NCBI RefSeq assembly: GCF_018829635.1
Contig: NZ_JAHKKG010000008.1
Location: forward strand, 186,001 to 250,000
DNA: 64,000 nucleotides
Source of the DNA: Paractinoplanes bogorensis
Lineage (GTDB): Bacteria > Actinomycetota > Actinomycetes > Mycobacteriales > Micromonosporaceae
Reading direction: 5' to 3'
The number at the start of each line of letters is the position of its first letter. Position 1 is the first letter of the stretch. Made by a program: the position numbers and the translations under genes. A model generated the notes under the pieces. That model was not told the DNA's origin. It was given only the letters and a program-made list of their open reading frames with translations, and made no database searches. Below are positions 54,001-60,867 of this stretch, piece by piece.

Positions 54001-54160
54001 CGCAAAGCAGCCGCCCGTGCCGACACATCAGAAGCAGAGCGGATTCGACAAATGGTTTGAGGAATGGCGATCCCAGGATCCGTTCCCGTTCGTCGGCGGG
54101 CCCGTTCTGGTGCCGGTCGGGCCCCCGGTGCGAGTTCCGGTCGTACCGGTGGTTCCGTAG
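48038..54160 (+). CDS. Rhs/YD-repeat polymorphic toxin with C-terminal PD-(D/E)XK nuclease
   Basis: The GTG at 48038 follows GGGAG and opens a signal peptide (RRRTAVVAVGALLASLLHG, cleavage near ASAA); the earlier frame start at 47924 lies inside the previous gene. The ~2,040-residue protein carries an Rhs shell with YD repeats (YTYDDAGNVLTATD, YTYDGLNRK, YVYDADGNRL) and the core end LGAREYDALLGRFISVDP. The unique tail has FADIMAYDPLMQKWYIWEVK, with D and E-x-K spaced as in restriction-fold nucleases, then PGELDDYIAHF. It ends in an unusual Val/Pro tail. Probably a contact or secreted DNA-degrading toxin. Confidence 0.85.
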   Translation: MKSPLPAQLRRRTAVVAVGALLASLLHGPAASAAKPEPYKPSAAKPVPVVPVEAVKPQPIPALKQPAPASARPAPVWPAAGLRAGASGTRVEVLDRAATAKAGVRGVLMRVGRTEARTTAGPATVTVDYGPFANAYGADWSSRLRLVTLPNCALTTPAKPECAPEPIPSKNDTQARTVSGAVTVGSAQTLVALTAGPSGPAGDYSATSLSPSSTWAAGGNTGAFTWSYPMRTPPPLGGKGPDVGLSYSSQSVDGAHAASNNQPSWAGQGFETTAGGFIERRYRSCHDDMGDNANNKEKTGDLCWETDNATLSLNGHSGELLYHPTEKRWHLRGDDGSRIRREVGAVNGDNNGEYWVVTTSDGVQYWFGSHRLPGWTADDPVTNSTLTVPVFGNDPTDECHADKFDDSDCMQAWRWNLDYVVDPVGNSMSFWYVKETNKYARNNKPDAPASYDRAAYLNRIDYGTRRIAGVDSALKTLAPLRVDFTPGDRCLADCGTHDAGHWPDVPWDSSCTGDKCEDVYSPTFWSTKRLASVTTQVRSADSYRNVERWTLKHTFPDPGDTTRAGLWLSKLSHTGLVGGTATVPDIEFESVQMPNRVDTIDHSPAMNWMRIARIRNETGGSISVVYSKEDCKADEPRPAEATNTRRCYPVRWIPEGLSVPVTDWFHKYVVTTIYENDNTGGAPPKGSPRVVYSYDYLDGAAWHWTDDDGLVRKGYKTWSDYRGYGRVGVTVGDAGDQTYTEARYFRGMNNDRLSSTDPTQRRSVATDGIADENWLAGMVREEKILNGPEGAVVSRQLNTPYASAATATRTVNGDTVTARFTGIGTVASHTALDGGRGERVAKTVTSFDAFGMPISVDDTGLDGVDGDEQCTRTEYIRNNTLWINTAIKRMRTFAVKCASTSGTLTESDVISESRTIYDNSEYGTAPAKGLPTQTLQMSAWNNGTPAFIVANKTAYDVHGRVKSTTDANKYESTTTFTPAQDGPVTSIVAKNALEHEKTTTLEPAWGQPTEIEDANDKRTDLAYDALGRMTAVWTPDRVKGTDGPTEKYTYDINNDSATSVSSSVLNPQGSYVTNYTLYDGLLRARQTQAKSPTGGRIITEDFYDTAGRKVLTFGGYHNSADPSGTLVASLDRAFVPRQNRTQYDGAGRVTAEIFQPNGVERWRTSTVHAGDRSDVTPPEGGTATSTVTDVRGRTVELRQYKGAVPTPRTAGSWTSTAYKFDRRGYLASVADTLGNDWTYTYDVRGRRTEVDDPDKGKSSYTYDDAGNVLTATDARKKKIAYTYDGLNRKRAAHDNSINGDLRAQWIYDTVAKGQLSQSTRFVGSAPYQSRILSYNDRYQPVDTQIVIPESETGLTGTYNYSTTYNVDGSIESTTIPGTNTDLESETVSLGYTALGQPATMGTLYGATNSTYIESTDYNALGELDQLDRYTGTGGHVFTKYARDPATGRLSGIRTDRDSVAPYILSDTSYEYYAAGTLRKAVDAAPDPVDDTQCFTYDSLARLTEAWTPAGGDCDATRSVGMLGGPAAYWNSWQYDDIGNRKKQTTHSAAGDAVTDYAYTPSGSTAVRPHAVNNVSGATTGSYTYDETGNTLTRPAPSSGTQTMTWDAEGHLETSTDAGGRNSYVYDADGNRLIRRDPTGKTLYLAGQEIRYTAATTQTTGTRYYSFAGQTIASRTKAKLTWTASDHQGTAQIAVDAATQQASMRRQTPFGGPRGVAPSTWPDDKGFVGGTTDNTGLTHLGAREYDALLGRFISVDPIQDLNDPQQWNGYAYSNNNPATLSDPTGTIPIPTENDDRFGREQKDPYGEPEGKDKNNEDLSEYSVRHRKSQEQFRDYMKVMHPDWKIWIEFLIPHASKKKGSNGPGFADIMAYDPLMQKWYIWEVKTIGGSGTNITGAEANAPGELDDYIAHFKAAYPGERIERGERLPARIAQVDPIDPSRTLWTNSSVNEGRDQEEYAGVVIYYNTKRKEEDEKSYQPYRTLAGIDDTGAKQPPVPTHQKQSGFDKWFEEWRSQDPFPFVGGPVLVPVGPPVRVPVVPVVP

Positions 54161-54175
54161 GCGCCGTCGACTCGG

Positions 54176-54210
54176 CCCGGCTGGACGTTCGACGAGGGCG
54201 TCCAGCCGGG
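54176..54210. terminator. Hairpin after the Rhs gene
   Basis: CCCGGCTGGACG and CGTCCAGCCGGG form a perfect 12-bp stem around an 11-base loop, 15 bases past the Rhs stop. No U tract follows, as is common in high-GC actinobacteria. It may separate toxin and immunity transcripts. Confidence 0.6.
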
Positions 54211-54268
54211 TAATCCGGCGACCTGCCATGATCGGTGACGGACGTACCAAGAACGAGGGGGCAGGCAG

Positions 54269-55219
54269 TTGCTGGATTTCGCGACCAGCCAGGCGTCGAT
54301 GGACTTCGCGCTCGACGTGCAGCTCAACGTGGACTCGTCGGCGGGCGATGCCGGGCAGGTCGTGTACGACTGGCTCGAGCAGGGTTTCGCTGCTCTGGCC
54401 GGCGATGTCCAGGCGAGCATCGCCGATTTGCCCGCCGACACTGCAGCAGCCGGTAAGGCCGCGGGTACGGGTGACAGTTTCGGGCAGATCACTGTCTCGC
54501 GCCGGCGGGGTGACGGTCCGCGGCTGGTTCGCACGGAACGGACCGCTTCGCGGGAAGGGTGGCAGTGGCTGCGAGCAGAGGTTGCCGAGCTGCCCGTCGG
54601 TCTCAAACTCGTCACGGGCCGCCTGGACGAAACCGGCATCATGGTCGGCAGCAGTTTCAACGGCTACGTCGCGGCCTACCCGGAATCGCCTGGCTGGCTT
54701 CAGCTTCGGGCGACAGTCAACCGGTCGAAGTTTGTCGCCGTGCAGCGGAGTTGGGTGGACTTCGTGTTCTCGTTCGCCGATCGGGTCAATCCTGGATACG
54801 GTCAGGTGACGTACTCCTACGACCAGGGAAGTAGCGTCGTGGAGGAGACGACCCAACCGCGTACTCCGGAGAGATGGCGCAGGGATCCGGCGGTCACCAT
54901 CGGGCGGTGCCGGGAGACGTTGCGCGGGTACGGGTGGCTGACCGTCCTGGCGCAAGAGCTCGCGGATCGTGTCGGTGGGGCGAATGCGCTGCGTGGCACG
55001 GGCGCCTTCGCGCAGGTTCGGCAGCTGCAGCGGGGCGGTGTCGGCTTGCTCGTCACCGATGACCTGGAGGACTACACCGAGCGGACGGCGGAGCCGGCGT
55101 TCCGGGTGCTGGCCCCGTTGCTGCCGCCGGGCGAGCCGTTCACGGTGGGCCGGTCGCCGATGAGGCCACCGGTCATCGTTGTCCCGGTCGATCCCGCCTC
55201 CATGTCCGGGGCGGGCTGA
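54269..55219 (+). CDS. Candidate immunity protein for the Rhs toxin
   Basis: The 316-residue soluble protein starts at TTG (GAGGGGGCAGG upstream); an ATG at 54299 is an alternative. It has acidic stretches, no signal peptide or membrane helix, and a beta/alpha pattern with FVFSFADRVNPGYGQVTYSYD and GVGLLVTDDLEDYTE. The latter recalls large T6SS-type immunity families such as DUF3396, but I cannot confirm this. Position directly behind the toxin is the main evidence. The next gene begins 3 bases after its stop. Confidence 0.5.
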   Translation: MLDFATSQASMDFALDVQLNVDSSAGDAGQVVYDWLEQGFAALAGDVQASIADLPADTAAAGKAAGTGDSFGQITVSRRRGDGPRLVRTERTASREGWQWLRAEVAELPVGLKLVTGRLDETGIMVGSSFNGYVAAYPESPGWLQLRATVNRSKFVAVQRSWVDFVFSFADRVNPGYGQVTYSYDQGSSVVEETTQPRTPERWRRDPAVTIGRCRETLRGYGWLTVLAQELADRVGGANALRGTGAFAQVRQLQRGGVGLLVTDDLEDYTERTAEPAFRVLAPLLPPGEPFTVGRSPMRPPVIVVPVDPASMSGAG

Positions 55220-55222
55220 TCG

Positions 55223-55645
55223 TTGGGGACGTCGGGATGGCAGTACGTCACTGGCTATGACTGGAGCCTGAAGGCTGTGCTGGGTGACCTGCGGCGTCAG
55301 GTTTTCGACTCGGGGCAGTACTACTGGCCGCCGGATCTGGTCCGGCCCACGAGTCTCGAGGAGTTCGACAGCGGCGGTGGCCCGCGTGGGACGCATTCTG
55401 TTCTCGACGTGACCGTGGTGCTTCATCCGGAGGACGAGGACGGCTGGGGCACTTTGCGGCCGTTGACCGGGGCGCAGCGGGTCGAGCTGTTCGGCATCTT
55501 GGACCCGACGCGTGCCGACTTCGAACGGTCCGAGGATGCTCGCTGGGACGCGGGACCGCCGATGACGTGGTGCGGGTGGGCGGTGGCCCTGGTCGACGGG
55601 TCGGACGTGATCGGCACCGGCATCTGGGGATTCTCCGGCGACTGA
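55223..55645 (+). CDS. Hypothetical protein in the Rhs immunity locus
   Basis: A 140-residue product starting with TTG 3 bases after the previous stop (MGTSGWQYVTGYDWSLKAVLGDLRRQVF, in pieces). It is acidic, Trp- and Gly-rich, with no signal or membrane segment. Small proteins opening SGWQYVTxYD are often seen as uncharacterised actinobacterial ORFs near Rhs or polymorphic toxin genes. It may be a second or older immunity protein. Confidence 0.55.
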   Translation: MGTSGWQYVTGYDWSLKAVLGDLRRQVFDSGQYYWPPDLVRPTSLEEFDSGGGPRGTHSVLDVTVVLHPEDEDGWGTLRPLTGAQRVELFGILDPTRADFERSEDARWDAGPPMTWCGWAVALVDGSDVIGTGIWGFSGD

Positions 55646-55737
55646 GACCCGTGGCCGCGTACCGGGTCGCCGGAGGCGCGGCTATCGCTGCCTCTCCGAT
55701 CGTCTGGTGCACCAGGGACGTTGTGTGCCGCCCGTGG

Positions 55738-56313
55738 TCAGGGGCGCAGGTTGTCGAGTGTCTCCTGCAGGACGCCGCGCAGCTGGTCGGCCTCACCGGT
55801 CAGGCCGACCTGGTCTCGCACCGGCCCGGCCAGGGTGACGTTCGTGGAAATGTAGGCGTTGGCCGACCAGGCTGCCGCCAGGACCGTGGGCTTCGTCCGG
55901 TCGGCGATGGCGATCCCGCCGTCGCCGACGCCCGGCAATTCGATCGCGATGTGGCCGGCGGAGCCGGCCGCCTGTTTGGCGGTGTTTGTCTTCTCCGTCC
56001 AGTCGCGCCTTGTCGGGTGGGCGCGGTCGATCTCGATCGTGATGAAAAGCTCCGGCACCGGGCCGGTGTCCCCGTAAGCGCAGCTGACTGTGTAGGACGT
56101 CGCGTCGTCGAAGCCGTTGGCGTTGCCGAAGGGGCCGTCGGTGATCTGCTTGCGGCCGGTCAGGGCTGGGCAGCCGCCGGCGACCGAGTTCCAGGCCGCG
56201 GCCGGCGAGGGCGGGGGCGACGAGTCTCCCGCCGCGCCGGGTGTCGCTGTCGTGGCCTGACCGCAGCCCCCGACCAGCAGAATCGCGGCCCAGGCGAACG
56301 ACTTTCCGCGCAT
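55738..56313 (-). CDS. Lipoprotein, possibly DUF3558-like
   Basis: The 191-residue protein starts MRGKSFAWAAILLVGGC, a lipobox with Cys17 as acylation site. A Ser/Pro/Thr linker follows, then a compact domain with cysteines in CPALTG and VSCAYGD and the segment LFITIEIDRAH. The layout is like DUF3558-type actinobacterial lipoproteins, but the match is not certain. It is exported and membrane-tethered. It converges on the Rhs immunity locus. Confidence 0.65.
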   Translation of the reverse strand: MRGKSFAWAAILLVGGCGQATTATPGAAGDSSPPPSPAAAWNSVAGGCPALTGRKQITDGPFGNANGFDDATSYTVSCAYGDTGPVPELFITIEIDRAHPTRRDWTEKTNTAKQAAGSAGHIAIELPGVGDGGIAIADRTKPTVLAAAWSANAYISTNVTLAGPVRDQVGLTGEADQLRGVLQETLDNLRP

Positions 56314-56851
56314 TTACACCCTTCCATTAACGGGATTGAGGCATTGAAGCACGAGTCGGCTCCGCACGAGGCACCGGCAGTCATCCACACTGGACGCTCG
56401 CCAGGGTCGAGGCCCATCTCAGCCGCCTCTGACACCGGGCCGCGATCGGCCCAGTGCGGGGTGGTTGTTGTGCACACTCGACCGCTAAAACCATTGTCAC
56501 ACAGATTGTTTCGCGCCGACTGATCCTGCTGGCTGCTGACGACGGCAGCGCATGCGCGCCCTGGGCCGGGCGCTGTCGCGTAAGACCGGCCCGGACGGCG
56601 TACCGGACAACGTGCCTCGAAGCGGTGGGAACGGGCAGCCGCCCGGCTCGGCCGGGCGCACGCCGTCAAGCGCGTCGCCTCAGCTGTCGGTGAGAGGTCG
56701 GTGGTGGGCTCCGACGTTCACACCTACCTCGCGTTGAGCTGAACGCGTCGACCCGGCGGTGGGAGATCGACCGGCGCCACCAGGCAGTGAACGGACAATG
56801 TACGGCCGCCGCCTAGCTTGCTGTCGACATCGACAGCAATCAGGAGGCGCA
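56314..56851. other. Intergenic region, no gene found
   Basis: No frame with a plausible start, ribosome site and composition is seen in these 538 bases. It lies between divergently arranged genes and should contain promoters for the lipoprotein (minus) and protease (plus). I could not pick convincing -10/-35 pairs. Confidence 0.4.
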
Positions 56852-57925
56852 GTGCGGAGAAGAAACCTGACCGGCCGGGTCGTGATGACGGCCGGGCTGC
56901 TTATTGCCGGGACGGCCCTCGTCCCGGCTCCGGCGAACGCCGCCGCGGCGGTCGGCGTGATGAGCGCAGTCGGCGCCGTTTCGGTGGCGGACCGGCTGGG
57001 CGATACGCGCACGGGTGGCGCGTACATCGACAGCGCCGGCCGGGCCGTCGTCACCGTGACCGACGCCGCGGCGGCCGAGTCCGTGCGCGCGGCGGGCGGC
57101 ACTGCGCAGTTGGTGAAGTACAGCACGGCCCAGCTGAAGTCCGTCACCACCGCGCTCGGCGCCGAGGCCCGGATCCCGGGCACCTCGTGGGGCGTCGACC
57201 CGAGTACCAACAAGGTGTCGGTGGAGATCGACAGCACGGTCACCGGCACCCGCCTGGCCCAGATGGAGAGCGTCACGAAGCGCTACGGCGACGCCGTCCA
57301 GGTCGACCGGATCGGCGGGAAGATCGACAAGGCCGAGTTGTTCACCTCGGGCGGGCAGGGCATCCAGGGTCCCGGCACCAAGTGCTCGCTGGGCTTCAAC
57401 GTCCGTACGCCTCCGGGTAAGCGGTACTTCCTGACCGCGGGACACTGCTCGCCCAGCTCGTGGGACAAGGCGGCCGACGGTACGTTCCTGGGACAGGTCG
57501 TCTACCGGGTCTGGCCGCGCAAGGACTTCGCGCTCGTCGAATACCAGAACAGCAACGTGACGGCGTACGGGACGGTCTGGGTGAACGGCACGCAGAAGCA
57601 GATCGACTCCTCTCGCAACGCCATCGACGGCGAGTCGGTGTCCCGGGTCGGCACCATCAGCACTGACCTGGTCGGCCAGGTGCTGCTGACCAGTACGACG
57701 GTCAACTACAGCAGCGGCGGGTACGTGGAGGGTGTCATCAAGACCTCCAACTGTGCCCGGCACGGCGACAGCGGCGGTGCGCTCTTCCACGGCACGGTCG
57801 CGCTCGGCATCACGTCCGGCGGCAACTACCTCGACGCGGGATGCAGCGACGCGGTCAGTGACCGGCGGTCGTACTACCAGCCCGTACAGGAAGTCCTGAA
57901 CGCTCTGGGCCAGTCGGTCTACTGA
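56852..57925 (+). CDS. Secreted S1-type serine protease (streptogrisin-like)
   Basis: AGGAGG four bases before the GTG at 56852 fixes the start. The ~357-residue preproprotein has a signal peptide (VMTAGLLIAGTALVPAPANA), a pro-region to ~165, and a chymotrypsin-fold domain. Catalytic residues appear as His in LTAGHCSP near 198, Asp in KDFALVEY near 225 and Ser in RHGDSGGALFHG near 306. Cysteine pairs fit the family's disulfides. It would degrade proteins outside the cell after self-processing. It converges on the SARP gene across a strong hairpin. Confidence 0.88.
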   Translation: MRRRNLTGRVVMTAGLLIAGTALVPAPANAAAAVGVMSAVGAVSVADRLGDTRTGGAYIDSAGRAVVTVTDAAAAESVRAAGGTAQLVKYSTAQLKSVTTALGAEARIPGTSWGVDPSTNKVSVEIDSTVTGTRLAQMESVTKRYGDAVQVDRIGGKIDKAELFTSGGQGIQGPGTKCSLGFNVRTPPGKRYFLTAGHCSPSSWDKAADGTFLGQVVYRVWPRKDFALVEYQNSNVTAYGTVWVNGTQKQIDSSRNAIDGESVSRVGTISTDLVGQVLLTSTTVNYSSGGYVEGVIKTSNCARHGDSGGALFHGTVALGITSGGNYLDAGCSDAVSDRRSYYQPVQEVLNALGQSVY

Positions 57926-57932
57926 GTCCGCG

Positions 57933-57966
57933 CGCCCTGGCCGCCGCGCACCCGGCGGCCAGGGCG
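57933..57966. terminator. Bidirectional terminator hairpin
   Basis: CGCCCTGGCCGCCG and CGGCGGCCAGGGCG form a perfect 14-bp stem with a six-base loop between the convergent protease and SARP genes. It could end transcripts from both sides. Confidence 0.75.
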
Positions 57967-57971
57967 ACCGG

Positions 57972-60725
57972 CTACGCGACGTGCAGTTGCTCGTGGATGG
58001 CGGACGCGCGATCACGGTCGGCGCGGGCCGCGGCCGCACGGTCCGCATCGTCGTGGACCTCGGCGCGGCGGGTGAGGGTTCCGGCCAGACCGTGCCGGTC
58101 CCCGGACCGCTCGAACTTGCCGACGGCACGGCCGTAGAAGTGGGTCGCCTCGTCGAGGTCGCCGAGCCGGTGATGCGCGAGGCCGAGACTGTCCAGCGAG
58201 GCTGCCTGTTCCTGCGGCGTTCCGATGCGCTGCTGCAGGCCGAGGGCTTCGCGGCAGGCAGCGATGGCCTCCCGGTAGCGCCGGGCCTGCACGTGCAGCC
58301 ATCCGGTGAGGCTGAGCGTGTTGGCCTGCCAGACCGCGTCGCCGGCCGTCCGGAACTCGTCCAGCGCCTTCGCCAGGTGGGCTTCGGCGCCTTGGGTGTC
58401 GGCCAGTTCGAGGGTGACCTCGACGAGGGCGTAATAGGCGTGACCGCGGTCGGCCGGGCCGGTGTCGAAGGTGAGCGTGCGGCTCAGCAGGCCGGCCGCG
58501 GCGTGCGGGTCGCCGAGCCGCAAGCGGGCCCGTGCCTGCAATCGCAGGCTCCGGGCCTGGGCCCGGTCGTCGCGGAGCCGGCGGGCTGCGTCGGCGGCCT
58601 CCCCGGCCAGAGTCTGAAGTTCGATCCAGTGGCCGCGGCGGTCGAGGTGGGTGGCCAGCGCCCAGGTGAGTTGCCAGGCGTGCGCGTCGAAACCGGAGGC
58701 GGCGGCGTGCCGTACGGCGGCAGTCAGCACCTCCTGTTCGGCGGTGAACCAGGCGGCGCCGTGCGAGGCGTCCGGAGTGTCGTCGATGGTGATGCCGGGT
58801 TGCGCCGGGGCGAGAACGGTCGCGCTGCGGCTGGGGAAGGTCAGGTTCGCGGCCCGGTGCGCGGTGTGCAGGTAGTGGTCGAGGAGCCGGTGCGTGGCGG
58901 GTCCGGCCGGACCGGGCGCCCCGAGCTCGGCCGCGAACGCGCGGAGCAGGTCGTGACCGGCGTAGCGGCCCGGCCGGTGCTCGTCGGCCAGGCCGGCCGC
59001 GGTCAGTTCGGCCAGCAGCGGCCGCACCCGGGCCGGGTCGTCGCCGCTGAGGCTGGCGGCCGCGGAGACGGACACCTCGACGCCCGGGTGCAGCCCGAGG
59101 AACCGGAACAGCCGGGCCGCCTGCGCGCTGACCGCCCGGTAGGACCACGACAGCACGGCGCGGACGTCGGTGGCCGGGTCGTCGGTGGCGAAGGCGTTCA
59201 GTGTGCCCGCCGCCGCCCGTAGTTCCGCGGCCAGTGTGGCCAGCGACGTGGCCGGTGCGATCGCGGCCCGGGCGCAGACCAGGGCGAGAGCGAGCGGCAG
59301 ACCGGCGCAATACTCGACGATCTGCTCGACGGGCGCGGGCTCGGCGGCCAGGCGCGATGATCCGAGGCGCTTGGCCAGGACGGCATGGGCCTGCGCCCGG
59401 TCGAGGGCGCCCAGGGCCAGGGGATGGGCGCCTTCGGCGGCGATCAAACCGGTCAACGGGTTGCGGCTGGTCACCACCACCTGGCACGAGCCCGTCCCGG
59501 GCAGCAGGGGCCGGACGTGGGCGGCGTCGCGGGCGTTGTCGAGCACGACCAGGACGCGGGATCCGGCCAGACGGGAGCGGTACAGCGCCCGGCACGCCTC
59601 CGGATCGGCGGGGATATCACGGATCGGTACGCCGAGGGCGCCGACGAAACGGCGTACGGCGTCGTCGGCTGAGACGGCACCGGCCGGGTCGAATCCGCGC
59701 AGGTTCACGTAGAGCTGGCCGTCGGGGAACCGGTCGCGGGCCTGATGCGCCCAGCGCACGGCGAGCGCGGTCTTCCCGACACCGGCCGTGCCCGAGATGG
59801 CCAGGACCGTCAGCATGTCCGGGTGAGCGCTCCCGGCGTGGCTGAGACTCTGCAGCGCGGCCAGCTCGGCGTCGCGACCGGCGAATCCGGGTGCACTGAG
59901 CGGCAACTGAGCCGGTGCCGCCGAACCGAGCCGGGACGCGGACGGCCGGGCCGGGCGCAACGAGTCGTCGTGGTGCAGCACCGCCCGGTGCACCTCGTTC
60001 AGCTCCGGGCCGGGGCGTACGCCGAGGTCGTTCATGAGCGCGGCCGCGGTGTGCCGGAAGACGGTGAGCGCATCGCTCTGCCGGCCGGTGCGATACAACG
60101 CGATCATCAGCTGACCGGCGAAACGCTCCCGGTACGGGTGCCGGCCGACCAGCGCGGCCAGCTCACCGACGAGCCGGTCGCCGGCCCCCAGATCGAGGTC
60201 GGCCTGCACCCGCTGCTCGACCGCCAGCAGCCACGCCTCCTCCAGCCGGGCCGCCTCGGGCGCGATCGGATCGACATGGCTGACGTCCGCGTACGCCGGA
60301 CCGCGACGCAACGCCGTCGCCCGGCCGAGCGCGTCCCGGGCCCCGGCCAGGTCACCGCTGCGCCGGGAGATCTCGGCGTCGGCGCACAACACGTCGAATT
60401 CCCAGGCGTCCACTCGAACCGACTGCGGGTCGATGCGGTAACCGGTGCGGCCGTCGCCGGCGATGACGTCCCGGCCGAGCGCGCGCCGCAGACCGTGCAC
60501 GTACGTCCGGAGGTTGCCGGCGGCCGAGGCCGGGGGCGTCACCGCCCACAGCGAGTCGATCAGTTCGTCGCTCAGGACCCGCATGCCACGCCTGCAGAGC
60601 AGAACACCGAGCACCGTGCGCTGCTTCAGCGGTCCCAGCACCACCGGCCGGTCTCCGGCCTGGGCCCCGAGCGGACCGAAGGCGCGGATCCGCATGTCGG
60701 GGACGGCCCCGTTCGCGACGATCAT
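57972..60725 (-). CDS. AfsR/SARP-type regulator with NB-ARC and TPR domains
   Basis: About 917 residues: an OmpR-like DNA-binding domain (RAFGPLGAQ...ELIDSLWAVTPPASAAGNLRTYVHGLRRAL), a BTAD domain to ~260, an NB-ARC NTPase (ISGTAGVGKTALAVRWAH, VLVVLDNARDA, VVVTSRNPL), a winged-helix region and a C-terminal TPR array (AYYALVEVTLELADTQGAEA...). AfsR-like proteins switch on secondary metabolism. No biosynthetic cluster is visible here, so the target is unknown. Starts at 60752 or 60695 are possible; no strong ribosome site decides. Confidence 0.85.
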   Translation of the reverse strand: MIVANGAVPDMRIRAFGPLGAQAGDRPVVLGPLKQRTVLGVLLCRRGMRVLSDELIDSLWAVTPPASAAGNLRTYVHGLRRALGRDVIAGDGRTGYRIDPQSVRVDAWEFDVLCADAEISRRSGDLAGARDALGRATALRRGPAYADVSHVDPIAPEAARLEEAWLLAVEQRVQADLDLGAGDRLVGELAALVGRHPYRERFAGQLMIALYRTGRQSDALTVFRHTAAALMNDLGVRPGPELNEVHRAVLHHDDSLRPARPSASRLGSAAPAQLPLSAPGFAGRDAELAALQSLSHAGSAHPDMLTVLAISGTAGVGKTALAVRWAHQARDRFPDGQLYVNLRGFDPAGAVSADDAVRRFVGALGVPIRDIPADPEACRALYRSRLAGSRVLVVLDNARDAAHVRPLLPGTGSCQVVVTSRNPLTGLIAAEGAHPLALGALDRAQAHAVLAKRLGSSRLAAEPAPVEQIVEYCAGLPLALALVCARAAIAPATSLATLAAELRAAAGTLNAFATDDPATDVRAVLSWSYRAVSAQAARLFRFLGLHPGVEVSVSAAASLSGDDPARVRPLLAELTAAGLADEHRPGRYAGHDLLRAFAAELGAPGPAGPATHRLLDHYLHTAHRAANLTFPSRSATVLAPAQPGITIDDTPDASHGAAWFTAEQEVLTAAVRHAAASGFDAHAWQLTWALATHLDRRGHWIELQTLAGEAADAARRLRDDRAQARSLRLQARARLRLGDPHAAAGLLSRTLTFDTGPADRGHAYYALVEVTLELADTQGAEAHLAKALDEFRTAGDAVWQANTLSLTGWLHVQARRYREAIAACREALGLQQRIGTPQEQAASLDSLGLAHHRLGDLDEATHFYGRAVGKFERSGDRHGLAGTLTRRAEVHDDADRAAAARADRDRASAIHEQLHVA

Positions 60726-60867
60726 GCCCGTCAATCTAAGGGGGGCGGGCACCCCGTCACGGTTTTTCGAGCCTCGATCTTGTTTGGAGCGACGTGGACA
60801 GTGAGCGCTGCCCGGTACTGCGCGTCAGCGAGCCGCGAAGGAACCTGTGATGGCCCGCCGCCGGCTG

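Noticed and set aside
57972..60725. The SARP regulator as evidence of a biosynthetic gene cluster
   Set aside because: No polyketide, peptide or terpene biosynthesis genes are present in the window.
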